Below are positions 1 through 8,806 of a DNA stretch of 64,000 nt, in pieces. The DNA lies in assembly GCA_965544035.1 (NCBI GenBank), contig CBEULR010000009.1, forward strand, positions 49,066 to 113,065, read 5' to 3'. Made by a program: the position numbers and the translations under genes. A model generated the notes under the pieces. That model ran no database searches and was not told the DNA's origin. It saw only the letters and a program-made list of their open reading frames with translations. The stretch is from CBEULR01 sp965544035. Its GTDB lineage: Bacteria; Bacillota; Desulfotomaculia; Desulfotomaculales; Desulforudaceae. Each line of letters starts with the position of its first letter. Within the stretch, counting starts at the first letter, position 1.

Positions 1-1
1 C

Positions 2-547
2 CTGGACGTGATGCTGCCCGAACTCGACGGGTTTGCAGTTTGCCGTGCAATGCGCGCCGATCCGCGTACACGCGGGATCCCGGTGATTATGCTGAGCGCC
101 CGGGGACAGGAACTCGACAAGGTGTTGGGTCTGGAACTGGGAGCCGATGATTATGTCACCAAACCGTTCAGCGTACGCGAACTGGTGGCGCGGGTGAAGG
201 CCCGTCTGCGCCGGTCGGTTCCTCCGGGTTCCGAGGGACGCCGGGCTTTTGTGGTCGACAAGCTGGCTGTCGATCCGGAAACGATGACAATGCAGATCGA
301 CGGTCGGGAACAGAGTCTGACGCCGAAGGAATTTGAACTGCTGTGGCTCCTGGCCCGGCATCCGGGCAAGGTGTTCTCGAGGGATCACCTGTTGGATAAC
401 ATTTGGGGATATGATTACAGCGGTGATTCACGAACCGTTGACGTTCACATTCGCCACATTCGTCAGAAGCTGGAACGTCTTCCCGGATCGCCCCGCCTGA
501 TTGAAACGGTCAGGGGAGTGGGCTACCGCTTTAGGGAGATGAGGTAA
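2..547 (+). CDS. phoP: PhoP-type response regulator (5' end outside window)
   Basis: OmpR/PhoB-family response regulator of phosphate starvation, cut by the left edge of the window. The frame is open from base 2 and begins inside the receiver domain. The codon at 5-7 is the Asp of the LDVMLP motif, the usual phospho-acceptor, and KPF (the conserved Lys of the active site) follows. A winged-helix DNA-binding domain (about the last 100 residues, with the SRDHLLDNIWGYD recognition region and the RGVGYRF hairpin) completes it. The stop overlaps the ATG of the sensor kinase by one base (TAATG), so the two are translationally coupled. The phosphate assignment rests on the pst-phoU genes just downstream and the Pho box between them. 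Confidence 0.9.
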   Translation: MDVMLPELDGFAVCRAMRADPRTRGIPVIMLSARGQELDKVLGLELGADDYVTKPFSVRELVARVKARLRRSVPPGSEGRRAFVVDKLAVDPETMTMQIDGREQSLTPKEFELLWLLARHPGKVFSRDHLLDNIWGYDYSGDSRTVDVHIRHIRQKLERLPGSPRLIETVRGVGYRFREMR

Positions 548-1887
548 TGCTGAGACTGTACGCTATGCGGGTTTCCACCAGCCTGCTGATACTCGCGGTG
601 GTTTTTGCCCTGCTGTGGGCACTTTCTCTGGCCGGTATAATCCAGGCGTGGCTGGGTATCCTGCTCGGTTTCGGGGCGGCGGTTTTTCTGGCTGTTGTCA
701 CCGCCCGGCTGGTTTCCCAGCGGATAAGCACCGTTGCCGAGACGGCCGAGGAGATGGCCGAGGGTGATTTGGACAAGATGATTTGCGTCCACCATCAGGA
801 CGAGGTCGGCAAACTGGCGAACAGCCTTAATCAGATGGCCCTTCGCTTGCGGGATACCCTGTCGCAGGTCACCGAAGAAAAGGACCGGATGCAGGCCGTT
901 CTGGATTGTATGGCCGATGGTGTGATCGCCGTTAATGCTCAGGGGAGGGTGATCCTGGTCAATCCGGTTTCCGAGAAGGTTTTTGGGATTTCGGAGGAGG
1001 TCAGCAAGGGGAAAACGATCCTGGAGGTCGTTCGTGACTACGATCTGGACCGTCTTTTTCGGGAGACGCTCGCCTCAGGCCGGGCGGTAAAGGAACGGCT
1101 GCGCATTCTCACACCCGAGCCCCGCGTTTTCAGGGTGCATCTGACACCCCTGCACGGTCCCGAGGGCGGTATCGTTGCGCTCTTTCGTGATATCACCGAG
1201 CGGCGCCAACTGGAACAGATGCGCACCGAGTTTGTGGCCAATGCCTCCCACGAACTGCGCACGCCGCTGACTTCAATCCGGGGCTTTATCGAAACGCTAA
1301 AGGACGGAGCAATCAAAGACCCGAAGCTGGCTGAGAAGTTCCTGGGGATTATCGACGAAGAGACCAAACGCCTTTCCCGTTTGGTTGATGATCTGCTGGA
1401 ACTGGCCAGTGCTGAAGAGAAGCGTGATCATTTTGACTTGGAACCGACACGGGTGATCACGGTCGTTGATCGTGTGACCGGTATTCTGGAACCGAAGATC
1501 CGGGAAAAGGGACTGGAGGTCCGCATTGAGATGGAGCCCGATCTTACGGTGAATGTTGATCCGAATGCGCTGTACCAGGTGCTGATAAATCTGGTCGAGA
1601 ATGCGGTCCGGTTTACGGAGAAAGGCTGGATTCGGATTCACGCCCGGCGGGAAGCGGACGGTGTCCGGTTTGAGGTTGAGGATACCGGGATCGGGATCGA
1701 GCCAAAACACCTTTCCCGGGTGTTCGAACGCTTCTACAGGGTTGACAAGGCGCGTTCCAAGGAACTCGGCGGAACCGGGCTGGGCCTGGCCATCGTGAAG
1801 CACATCGTCGAGGGACACGGCGGCAGGGTGGAGGTATCAAGCACACCCGGCGCGGGAACTACCTTTTCCTTCCATATACCGTTGTAA
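547..1887 (+). CDS. phoR: Phosphate sensor histidine kinase PhoR
   Basis: Membrane-bound sensor kinase that phosphorylates the upstream PhoP. Its 446 residues show two transmembrane helices (about 9-29 and 36-56) with almost no extracytoplasmic loop, a HAMP linker (about 57-108), a PAS domain (about 115-215), a dimerisation domain with the phospho-accepting His235 in NASHELRTPLTS, and a HATPase domain with N box (NLVENAVRF), G1 (DTGIGI), F box (FERFYR) and G2 (GTGLGLAI). The lack of a large external sensor domain fits kinases that read phosphate status through PstSCAB-PhoU rather than by binding phosphate directly; that is known for the family, not shown here. The gene begins on the last base of the phoP stop codon. 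Confidence 0.93.
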   Translation: MLRLYAMRVSTSLLILAVVFALLWALSLAGIIQAWLGILLGFGAAVFLAVVTARLVSQRISTVAETAEEMAEGDLDKMICVHHQDEVGKLANSLNQMALRLRDTLSQVTEEKDRMQAVLDCMADGVIAVNAQGRVILVNPVSEKVFGISEEVSKGKTILEVVRDYDLDRLFRETLASGRAVKERLRILTPEPRVFRVHLTPLHGPEGGIVALFRDITERRQLEQMRTEFVANASHELRTPLTSIRGFIETLKDGAIKDPKLAEKFLGIIDEETKRLSRLVDDLLELASAEEKRDHFDLEPTRVITVVDRVTGILEPKIREKGLEVRIEMEPDLTVNVDPNALYQVLINLVENAVRFTEKGWIRIHARREADGVRFEVEDTGIGIEPKHLSRVFERFYRVDKARSKELGGTGLGLAIVKHIVEGHGGRVEVSSTPGAGTTFSFHIPL

Positions 1888-1903
1888 ATTTTCAATCGAA
1901 ATA

Positions 1904-1957
1904 TTAACATTAGATTAACAACTTCTTAATCTACAGATAACACTGGCGTGCTACATT
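1904..1957 (+). promoter_or_regulatory. Pho box (PhoP-binding repeats) and -10 of the pst operon
   Basis: Four hexamers stand at exact 11-bp steps: TTAACA (1904-1909), TTAACA (1915-1920), TTAATC (1926-1931) and ATAACA (1937-1942). This is the arrangement PhoP dimers bind in Gram-positive bacteria (TTAACA-type repeats, one per helical turn). A -10-like TACATT lies at 1952-1957, nine bases after the last repeat, with no separate -35, as expected for a PhoP-activated promoter. It precedes pstS by about 40 bp. Confidence 0.8.
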
Positions 1958-1996
1958 CATGCCAGGGATTGTGATCAGGGGGAGGCACGGTTTTCC

Positions 1997-2830
1997 TTGC
2001 TCAAGAGGCTGTTGGCGCTTGTCATCGGGTTCTCTCTTCTGCTTGCGGCGGGGTGCGGCACAAAGCCTGTCACCGTGGTCGGGTCCACGGCGCTTCTGCC
2101 TGTCGCCCGTACGGCGGCCGACGAGTTTATGAAGATTCACCCCGATATCACCGTTAATGTCAGCGGAGGCGGTTCGTTTACCGGGCTGGCGCAGGTTGCT
2201 TCCGGCTACATCGACATCGGGACCAGCGATGTTCCGGCTCCTGCGGACGATCCCTTTTACGGCGACCTGGTCGAGTATGTCATCGCCATCGCTCCTTTCG
2301 CCGTCATTGTTCATCCCGGGGTGCAGGTGGACAATCTCTCGCATGAACAATTGGTGGGCGTGTTTACCGGGGAGATCACCGATTGGCGGGAACTTGGTCA
2401 TCCGGAATCCCTGCCGATCAACATTATCCACCGGCCGCCGTCCTCCGGTTCCCGTATGGTTATCCAGGAGACCGTTCTCGGCGAGCGGCAGTTCACCCTT
2501 GATGCTGCCGTTATGAATTCGTCGGGAGAGATGCTGCAGTCGGTTTCGACGATCGCCGGCGCCATAGGGTACTGCGACTATGCCTACCTGAGCAAGGCAG
2601 ATGTCAAACCGCTGCGTTTCGAGGGGTACGAAGTCAATATCGAAAACGTGGTCAGCGGCAATTACCCGATTGTGGCCTATGGGCGGATGTACACCAAGGG
2701 AGAACCTGAGGGCTACGCCAAAGAGTTCATCGATTATGTTCTGTCCGATGAGTTTCAGAATGGTTTTGTGGCCGATATGGGCTTTGTTCCGGTATCGGCT
2801 CTAGACGACATACGGGGGTCTGGGGAGTGA
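1997..2830 (+). CDS. pstS: Phosphate-binding lipoprotein PstS
   Basis: Substrate-binding protein of the high-affinity phosphate ABC importer, lipid-anchored on the outer face of the membrane. The start is TTG at 1997, 11 bases after a GGGGGAGG ribosome site. The product has a short signal peptide with lipobox LAAGC (lipidated Cys20). The VGSTALLPV and GGGSFTGLAQV segments and the later HRPPSSGSRMVIQE stretch match the PBP-like (PstS) fold and its phosphate contacts. At 277 aa the length is normal. The stop overlaps the GTG start of pstC. First gene of the Pho-box-controlled operon pstSCAB-phoU. Confidence 0.92.
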   Translation: MLKRLLALVIGFSLLLAAGCGTKPVTVVGSTALLPVARTAADEFMKIHPDITVNVSGGGSFTGLAQVASGYIDIGTSDVPAPADDPFYGDLVEYVIAIAPFAVIVHPGVQVDNLSHEQLVGVFTGEITDWRELGHPESLPINIIHRPPSSGSRMVIQETVLGERQFTLDAAVMNSSGEMLQSVSTIAGAIGYCDYAYLSKADVKPLRFEGYEVNIENVVSGNYPIVAYGRMYTKGEPEGYAKEFIDYVLSDEFQNGFVADMGFVPVSALDDIRGSGE

Positions 2831-3711
2831 GCAACCGCCATCTCAAGAGTCAACTGACTTATGACCGATTTTTCCGGTACGTGTTTATCGTGTCGGCCGC
2901 TATAGTCGGAATCATTATCTTCTCCATTATCATTTTTGTGTCCAAGCAGGGCCTTCAAACCTTTCAGGATGTGAGTTTCTGGGAGTTTCACTTCGGAACG
3001 ACCTGGAATCCGCCGCACGAGTTCGGGGCCTTTCCGTTTGTTTTCGGCTCGATTGCCGTGACCGCCCTCGCGATCCTTCTGGGCGGCCCGCTGGGGCTGG
3101 CCGGTGCCATCTTTATGGCCAAGATCGCCCCCAAGTGGATGCGGGAATTAATGCGCCCGGCCACCGACCTGTTTGTCGGGATTCCCTCGGTGGTATACGG
3201 CTGGATCGGGCTGACGGTGTTTATGCCGGTCATCTCCAAGTACACCGGCGGACCGGGGTTTGGCCTGTTTCTGGCGGCGGTGATCCTGGCGATCATGATC
3301 CTGCCGACCGTGATCAGTATTTCGGAAGATGCCCTGCGTGCCGTCCCCAAGAGCCTGGAAGAGGGGTCCTACGCGCTGGGCGCCAACCGGTGGGAAACTA
3401 TTTACCGTGTGCTGATTCCGGCCTCTCTGCCGGGATTGCTTACCGCCGTGATCATGGCTATGGCCCGCGCGATCGGGGAGACGATGGCGGTGGCCATGGT
3501 GATCGGGAACTCCCCGCGGCTCGCCGACTCACTGTTCGGGCCGACAGCCACGCTGACGACCGAGATTATTCTGAACATGGGCCAAACCCCCTTCGGATCG
3601 ACCTGGAACAACGCCTTGTTCTATATGGCGTTCACGCTGTTGATGGTATCCCTGATCATGATTCTGCTGATCCGGTTTGTAGTGAACAGGAGGCTGGCCA
3701 ATGAGCAGTAG
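2827..3711 (+). CDS. pstC: Phosphate ABC transporter permease PstC
   Basis: Integral membrane subunit of the phosphate importer, paired with PstA. The 294-residue product has six predicted transmembrane helices and the BPD_transp_1 loop (EEGSYALGANRWETIYRVLIP, about residues 177-197) that docks the ATPase. The start is a GTG overlapping the pstS stop, and the 3' end overlaps pstA by 11 bp, so the operon is tightly coupled. Assignment as PstC rather than PstA follows gene order and the SKQGLQTF-type N-terminal region. Confidence 0.92.
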   Translation: MSNRHLKSQLTYDRFFRYVFIVSAAIVGIIIFSIIIFVSKQGLQTFQDVSFWEFHFGTTWNPPHEFGAFPFVFGSIAVTALAILLGGPLGLAGAIFMAKIAPKWMRELMRPATDLFVGIPSVVYGWIGLTVFMPVISKYTGGPGFGLFLAAVILAIMILPTVISISEDALRAVPKSLEEGSYALGANRWETIYRVLIPASLPGLLTAVIMAMARAIGETMAVAMVIGNSPRLADSLFGPTATLTTEIILNMGQTPFGSTWNNALFYMAFTLLMVSLIMILLIRFVVNRRLANEQ

Positions 3712-4549
3712 ACGTTTGGCGGACACTCTGGCGACCTTCCTGTTATGGGGCGCCGGTTTCATCATTCTGGGACTGCTGGTGTTCTTCCTGGTCTACATCC
3801 TGGGCCAGGGATGCAGGGTGCTGAGCCTGGATTTTGTATTCGGACCGGCGAGTGAAGGCGGGGTGGGGCCCCAGCTGTTCAATACCTTTTACATTTTGTT
3901 CCTGTCCCTGATTTTTGCCGTCCCGGTCGGTGTGGGGGCCGGGATTTACCTGGCGGAGTATGCAAAGCCGGGTCGGCTCACCAATCTGATCCGCCTCAGC
4001 ACCGAGTGCCTGGCCTCCGTGCCGTCCATTGTGTTGGGCCTTTTCGGACTGATCATTTTCGTAAACTACTTCGGTCTGGGCTTTACCATCCTGGGCGGAG
4101 CCGCCGCCCTGGCCCTGCTCAACCTGCCGATTCTGGTCCGGGTAACCGAGGAGTCACTGCGCACCGTACCGCAGTCACACCGGGAGGGCAGCCTGGCCCT
4201 GGGGGCCACGCAGTGGCAGACCATCTACCGGGTGGTTCTTCCCAGTTCACTGCTCGGGCTGATCACCGGCATCACCCTGGTGGCCGGACGGGCGATCGGC
4301 GAGGCGGCCGTACTGGTGTTTACGGCTGGTACCAGCGTATCCCGGCACTATCCCGATTTCAACCCGCTGGTGGCCGGTGAGACCCTGTCCGTGCATCTCT
4401 GGTATGTGCGCGGAGAACCGCTGGTGGCCAACGCGGATGCGGTGGCGGCCGGCAGTGCCGCGCTTCTGGTTCTTGTGGTGCTGTTATTCAATTTGGTCAT
4501 CGGCGTTCCGGCCAGGATTTATCAACGCCGCCGCAGCGGCACAAAGTGA
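3701..4549 (+). CDS. pstA: Phosphate ABC transporter permease PstA
   Basis: Second membrane subunit of the phosphate importer (282 aa, six predicted transmembrane helices). The ATPase-docking loop EGSLALGATQWQTIYRVVLP is conserved at about residues 161-180. ATG start with an AGGAGG site inside the end of pstC. It is followed within 20 bp by pstB. Confidence 0.92.
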   Translation: MSSRRLADTLATFLLWGAGFIILGLLVFFLVYILGQGCRVLSLDFVFGPASEGGVGPQLFNTFYILFLSLIFAVPVGVGAGIYLAEYAKPGRLTNLIRLSTECLASVPSIVLGLFGLIIFVNYFGLGFTILGGAAALALLNLPILVRVTEESLRTVPQSHREGSLALGATQWQTIYRVVLPSSLLGLITGITLVAGRAIGEAAVLVFTAGTSVSRHYPDFNPLVAGETLSVHLWYVRGEPLVANADAVAAGSAALLVLVVLLFNLVIGVPARIYQRRRSGTK

Positions 4550-4565
4550 TGGAGGGTATAACGCT

Positions 4566-5321
4566 TTGGAACACAAGATTGTAGTCCGGAATCTTAATCT
4601 CTACTATGGGGATTATCAGGCGCTGCACGACATAAGCATGGATATCGGAAAACAGCAGATCACGGCGCTGATCGGGCCTTCCGGCTGCGGGAAGACCACG
4701 TTTCTCCGGGTGCTCAATCGTATGAACGACCTGATCGACGGAGTGAGGGTTGAGGGGCAGGTGCTCTTGGACGGACAGGATATCTTCAGCCCGGATGTGG
4801 ACGTGGTGCACTTGCGGAAGCGGGTCGGAATGGTGTTCCAGCGTCCCAATCCTTTCCCTATGTCCATTTACGACAATGTGGCCTACGGGCCGCGGATTCA
4901 CGGGTTGAAGAATAAGAACAAACTGGACGAAATCGTGGAAACCAGCCTCCGCGCGGCCGCATTGTGGGATGAGGTGCACGACCGGCTGTTCAAGTCGGCG
5001 CGGGGTCTTTCCGGCGGCCAGCAGCAGAGACTCTGTATCGCGCGGCTCTTGGCCGTGGAACCCGAAGTCCTGCTGATGGACGAACCCACGTCGGCTCTGG
5101 ACCCGCTGTCCACCCTGAAAATCGAAGAGCTCCTGCGCAGCTTGAGGGATGACTACACGATCGTCATCGTGACGCATAACATGCAGCAGGCGGCGCGGGT
5201 ATCCGATACCACGGCCTTCTTCCTTAACGGGGACATGGTTGAGTTCGGTCCCACCGACACCATATTCACCAAACCCCAGGACAACCGCACAGAGGATTAT
5301 ATTACCGGACGGTTTGGATAA
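4566..5321 (+). CDS. pstB: Phosphate ABC transporter ATPase PstB
   Basis: Cytoplasmic ATPase that drives phosphate uptake. Walker A GPSGCGKTT (about residues 37-45), Q-loop FQRPNPFP, signature LSGGQQQR, Walker B LLMDEPTSALDP and the switch His (THNMQQA) are all present, and the overall sequence is typical of PstB. The reading frame is open farther upstream, inside pstA, but TTG at 4566 is the sensible start: GGAGGG lies 9 bases before it and it gives the usual length of 251 aa. Confidence 0.93.
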   Translation: MEHKIVVRNLNLYYGDYQALHDISMDIGKQQITALIGPSGCGKTTFLRVLNRMNDLIDGVRVEGQVLLDGQDIFSPDVDVVHLRKRVGMVFQRPNPFPMSIYDNVAYGPRIHGLKNKNKLDEIVETSLRAAALWDEVHDRLFKSARGLSGGQQQRLCIARLLAVEPEVLLMDEPTSALDPLSTLKIEELLRSLRDDYTIVIVTHNMQQAARVSDTTAFFLNGDMVEFGPTDTIFTKPQDNRTEDYITGRFG

Positions 5322-5392
5322 GCAGAATATCTTGATCTGAAGTGTTTCCTGTGCTAATCTAAAACTCATAATCAGAAGGTGGAGTGGTCGAC

Positions 5393-6049
5393 GTGCCCAA
5401 TCGGCAGGCTTTTGATAAGGATCTAACCGATCTGCAGCAGGATATCCTCCGCATGGCCAGCCTTGTGGAACAAAACATTTTCAAGGCGCTCGAAGCGCTG
5501 ATGAACCACGATCCGGTGGCGGCCAAGGAAGTGATCACCAGTGACGATGTGATCGACAGTTTGCGGCACGACATCGAAAACCGCTGCGTCAAGCTGATCG
5601 CCACCCAGCAGCCGATGGCACGTGACTTGCGGGTGATCATCACCGGTATCAAGATCCTGCTCAATTTGGAGCGGATGGGGGACCACGCCGTGGATATCGC
5701 CCGCGCGGCGATGTGCGTCTGCGGGCGGATGCCGGATAAGCCGTTGGAGAAAATACCCAGAATGGCCCGATTGGTGCAGCACATGGTCAAGGAGGGGCTG
5801 GACGCCTATGTCCACGGTGATGTGGAGAAGGCCCGCCGGATGTGCCTGACCGATGACGAAGTCGACGAGATCTACCACCTGACCTTCCAGGACCTGATCA
5901 CCTATATGGAACAGAATCCGCACACCATCGCGTGTGTTGTGTACCTGCTTTTGGTGGCCCGCTACCTGGAGCGTATCGCGGACCGGGCGACCAACATCGG
6001 AGAGGACGTTATTTATCTGGTTACCGGAGAGTGGAAGGAACTCAATTAG
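5393..6049 (+). CDS. phoU: Phosphate signalling protein PhoU
   Basis: Cytoplasmic negative regulator that links PstSCAB to PhoR. The all-helical product has two PhoU repeats (about 12-100 and 115-205), with the metal-binding type segment ERMGDHAVDIAR in the first and ERIADRATNIGEDV in the second. A GTG at 5384 is in frame but sits directly on the ribosome site; GTG at 5393, eight bases after AAGGTGGAG, is the better start (218 aa). Last gene of the operon, followed by an intrinsic terminator. Confidence 0.92.
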   Translation: MPNRQAFDKDLTDLQQDILRMASLVEQNIFKALEALMNHDPVAAKEVITSDDVIDSLRHDIENRCVKLIATQQPMARDLRVIITGIKILLNLERMGDHAVDIARAAMCVCGRMPDKPLEKIPRMARLVQHMVKEGLDAYVHGDVEKARRMCLTDDEVDEIYHLTFQDLITYMEQNPHTIACVVYLLLVARYLERIADRATNIGEDVIYLVTGEWKELN

Positions 6050-6090
6050 TCAACCGGACGGTGACGGAACGGCGCGTTAGTAAGCCAAAT

Positions 6091-6112
6091 AAGCCCTTAA
6101 CCGGGCTTTTTT
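6091..6112 (+). terminator. Intrinsic terminator after phoU
   Basis: AAGCCC (6091-6096) pairs with GGGCTT (6103-6108) around a short loop, followed by a run of T. It closes the pst-phoU operon. Confidence 0.8.
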
Positions 6113-6184
6113 GCTTGATAGCGAAGGACAAAAACGGCCGCATGTCGAATGTATCCATCAGCTATTGGTGCAGGAAGGTGCCGT

Positions 6185-7105
6185 GTGCATTTGGTCTGGC
6201 GAAGCCTTAAGAGGATTCTGGTTTTGGCGGCCGTTTCAATCCTGGTGTTATGGGCAGCCTATCAGTGGGTGTGGCCCATTGTGGCCAACCCCTTCATTGA
6301 ACTCGCCGTCCTGAAACAGGAGACACTTACCGACCAGACTGCTGTTGAGGCTCTGGTGGTGAGAAGTGAGACGGTGGTGAGAGCCCCGTCGGACGGCGTG
6401 CTTCAGCCCGACACCTGCTCCGGTGAACGGGTGAGCAGAGGGACGAGGATGGGGGCGGTCCTGGGGCCGTCTGCCGGTACACCTGTGTTTGCACCGCATG
6501 CCGGCCTTGTCTTTTGGAACGTCGACGGCCTGGAGGAAGTACTGCAGCCGGGCAGTGTCCTGGCCTCCGGTTCCGTTCCGGTCGTCTCGCCGGCCGAACC
6601 GCTCGCGGAAGGCGCGGTGGCCAAGGGCGAACCGCTCTGCCGGGTGGTTGACAATCTGAGCCCCGTTCTGCTGCACTTCAATGTGCCTCCCGGTGTTCTG
6701 CCGCAGTCGATGCTAAAAGAAGGTGAACGCTGGCGCGTGCTTCTCAACGGGGAGGAGTCCCGGGGCCGGGTGACGCTGATCCTTACCGATAACGGCGTAT
6801 CCCGCGTCGAGCTGGCGCTCAGCCGGTATCCGGAGACCCTGATGCAGGAACGTCGGGTGCGGTGCGCGGTGATCACCCGCGAGGTATCGGGATTCATCGT
6901 GCCCCGGGCCGCGCTTGTGCTTCATTCGGGGATGACCGGGATCTATCTCCTGCGAAAGGATCGGATTGAGTGGCGGCCGGTGCGGGTGGAAGCGCAGCTC
7001 GGCGAAAACGTGCAGATATCAGGTGAAGCACTGACCGAGGGCGGCCTGTACGTGGTCAACCCCTGGTTGGCCGCCGACGGCCGGCGGTATCTGAGGAATC
7101 AATAG
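6185..7105 (+). CDS. Membrane-anchored HlyD-like (barrel-sandwich) protein
   Basis: A 306-residue protein with one N-terminal transmembrane helix (about 8-28) and a large outside portion. The repeated hydrophobic strand pattern with VRAPSDGVLQP and VFAPHAGLVFW resembles the two half-lipoyl motifs of HlyD/RND-type periplasmic adaptors, followed by a beta-barrel-like region ending VVNPWLA. The start is GTG at 6185, six bases after AGGAAGG; the frame stays open to 6149. In my recollection such genes often precede the yggS-sepF cluster in Peptococcaceae, which would suggest an envelope or division role, but no transporter partner is encoded nearby. Function unknown. Confidence 0.65.
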   Translation: MHLVWRSLKRILVLAAVSILVLWAAYQWVWPIVANPFIELAVLKQETLTDQTAVEALVVRSETVVRAPSDGVLQPDTCSGERVSRGTRMGAVLGPSAGTPVFAPHAGLVFWNVDGLEEVLQPGSVLASGSVPVVSPAEPLAEGAVAKGEPLCRVVDNLSPVLLHFNVPPGVLPQSMLKEGERWRVLLNGEESRGRVTLILTDNGVSRVELALSRYPETLMQERRVRCAVITREVSGFIVPRAALVLHSGMTGIYLLRKDRIEWRPVRVEAQLGENVQISGEALTEGGLYVVNPWLAADGRRYLRNQ

Positions 7106-7629
7106 ATATATGTAGTATTCAGGAGTCAGGAGTCAGAATTCAGTAGGAGAAGCAGAAACACGAAGCAAAGAGCAGCTTTCTACTGAATGCTGCTCTGAAA
7201 TCACTTATGTTTGCGTATCATCCGGGTCTGCCTCCGGTCGACTCGTGTGATTCGGGCACCATTCTTAGCGAAGGTGAGGGCTGTGCGGTCCCCGACGAGG
7301 ACGTTTACGGGCGCTTCCACAATCATTCTGCTCCGCAGCCGACCGCCTGGATCGGCCGCCTGGAAAATAAGCGGCCAAACCCGGCACTCAATTTAGGGAC
7401 TAAAATCTTGCACTAAACTGGATACGCCTGGCCACTAAATTGAGTGCCGGGCAGGAGGGGTTCGCCGCACACTGAACCGAGCTTAGAAATGGTCGAATCA
7501 CTAAGCCGGAGACCGGGGTAAACCCGGATGATAAAGAAACGAGAAGCTGTTTTCAGGGTCAGCAGTTGGTGTTCAGAATAAAAAATGTTCCTTTACTACT
7601 AGATACTGGCTACTCACTTCTCACTACTG
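7106..7629. repeat. Gene-free stretch with repeat-like tracts
   Basis: No convincing gene in 524 bp. Near 7130 there is a short tandem CAGGAGT tract running into AGAATTCAG, and near 7600 an ACTACTAGATACTGGCTACT tract. A hairpin AGAGCAGC (7169-7176) / GCTGCTCT (7189-7196) lies inside a longer partial inverted repeat, ATTCAGTAG / CTACTGAAT (7138-7146, 7180-7188). The 17-bp inverted repeat at 7380-7451 is listed separately. It looks like debris of small mobile or dispersed repeats between the HlyD-like gene and yggS. Confidence 0.5.
7380..7451. repeat. Perfect 17-bp inverted repeat (MITE or IS-end-like)
   Basis: CCCGGCACTCAATTTAG (7380-7396) is perfectly inverted as CTAAATTGAGTGCCGGG (7435-7451) around a 38-base interior that contains a further partial copy (CACTAAACTGG). 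No transposase reading frame is present. It could be the fused ends of a lost insertion sequence or a very small MITE. Confidence 0.6.
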
Positions 7630-8406
7630 TTGCGGGAGATGAAAGCGATTACTCACCATTCGGACATTGGTTTGAATCTGGAACGGGTGCGCCGTTTGTG
7701 TGCCGAGGCTGCCGAGCGGTCCGGGCGTTCACCCCGTGAAATCAAGATTGTGGCCGTGTCCAAAAGCTTCGATGCCGACCGGGTGACCGAGGCGGCGCGT
7801 CATGGCCAGAGGGTTTTCGGGGAGAATAGAGTCCAAGAGTTGTTGGCCAAGCAGGATGAGGTCGGTTTGGATCTTGAATGGCATTTTATCGGCTACCTGC
7901 AGCGGAACAAGGTACGGCAGCTGGTGGGACGGGTGGCCCTGATCCACAGCCTGGACCGCTGGTCGCTGGCCGAGGAGATCCAGCGGCGGGCGCGAGTGAA
8001 GGGGCTGGTTGTTCCGGTGCTCGTTCAGGTGAATGTTTCGGGCGAAAAGACCAAATCAGGCGTTTCTCCGGCCGAAACGATTGACTTTCTTAGAAATCTG
8101 GCAGGATTTTCGGCGCTGCGGGTCGAAGGGTTGATGACTATAGCTCCATATTCTGTAAATCCCGAAGATGCACGCCCTGTGTTCCGTGAATTGCGTTCAA
8201 TCCGGGACCGGGCGAGGCTGGAGCTTGGGGTGGATTTGCCTCATCTTTCGATGGGCATGAGCAATGATTACCTCGTGGCCGTCGAGGAGGGGGCGGATAT
8301 AGTCCGGTTGGGGACTGTAATATTCGGAAAAAGAAGCTGCATGATGAGGGGGGTATCTGATGAGCGTCAGGCTGGTGGACAAGGTTCTGGGTTTTATGGG
8401 TTTTGA
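7630..8406 (+). CDS. yggS: YggS/YlmE family PLP-binding protein
   Basis: Single-domain alanine-racemase-fold protein that binds pyridoxal phosphate and takes part in PLP and amino-acid homeostasis; no enzyme activity is established for the family. The Schiff-base Lys lies in IVAVSKSFDADRV (about residue 40), and GENRVQE, HFIGYLQRNK and the late SMGMSNDY motif are intact. The start is uncertain: TTG 7630 or ATG 7639, with only a weak ribosome site overlapping either. The C-terminus runs about 15 residues beyond the usual end and overlaps sepF by 47 bp. It is the first gene of the ylm-type cluster yggS-sepF-proC-ylmG-divIVA. Confidence 0.88.
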   Translation: MREMKAITHHSDIGLNLERVRRLCAEAAERSGRSPREIKIVAVSKSFDADRVTEAARHGQRVFGENRVQELLAKQDEVGLDLEWHFIGYLQRNKVRQLVGRVALIHSLDRWSLAEEIQRRARVKGLVVPVLVQVNVSGEKTKSGVSPAETIDFLRNLAGFSALRVEGLMTIAPYSVNPEDARPVFRELRSIRDRARLELGVDLPHLSMGMSNDYLVAVEEGADIVRLGTVIFGKRSCMMRGVSDERQAGGQGSGFYGF

Positions 8407-8788
8407 GGACGACACGGTTCAGGAAAACCCGAAGGCGGCCGAAACGGAACGCGAGATCCAGGATCCGCGCAAAAGGGGAGCGACGGTTGTAAACCTCCAT
8501 ACTCAGCGCAACGTCAGGGTGGTTGTGGTTGAGCCGCAGGCTTTTGATGATGTGCAGGAGATCACCGATCATCTCAAGAACCGCAAACCGGTGATTGTCA
8601 ATCTGGAGAAAGTGGACAATGATCTGGCCCGCAGAATTGTGGACTTCTTGAGCGGAGCGGTCTATGCCGTCTCCGGGGCGATGCAAAAGGTGGGCGGGGG
8701 AATCTTCCTCTTCGTGCCGAGCAATGTGGACATCGACAGTGACATCAAGGAGACCGAACGGGGCATCTTTTCCTGGATTCGGAATTAG
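8360..8788 (+). CDS. sepF: Cell division protein SepF
   Basis: Cytoplasmic partner of FtsZ that helps to anchor and align the Z-ring. It has 142 residues: an N-terminal amphipathic membrane-binding helix (MSVRLVDKVLGFMGF), a linker, then the SepF core (VVEPQAFDDVQEITDHLK, RRIVDFLSGAVYAVSG in part as ARRIVDFLSGAVYA, VGGGIFLFVPSNVDI). The ATG is preceded by AGGGGGG and lies inside the end of yggS. Its place between yggS and ylmG is the conserved ylm order of Firmicutes. Confidence 0.92.
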   Translation: MSVRLVDKVLGFMGFEDDTVQENPKAAETEREIQDPRKRGATVVNLHTQRNVRVVVVEPQAFDDVQEITDHLKNRKPVIVNLEKVDNDLARRIVDFLSGAVYAVSGAMQKVGGGIFLFVPSNVDIDSDIKETERGIFSWIRN

Positions 8789-8806
8789 CGAAGGTGGGAT
8801 TATTGA

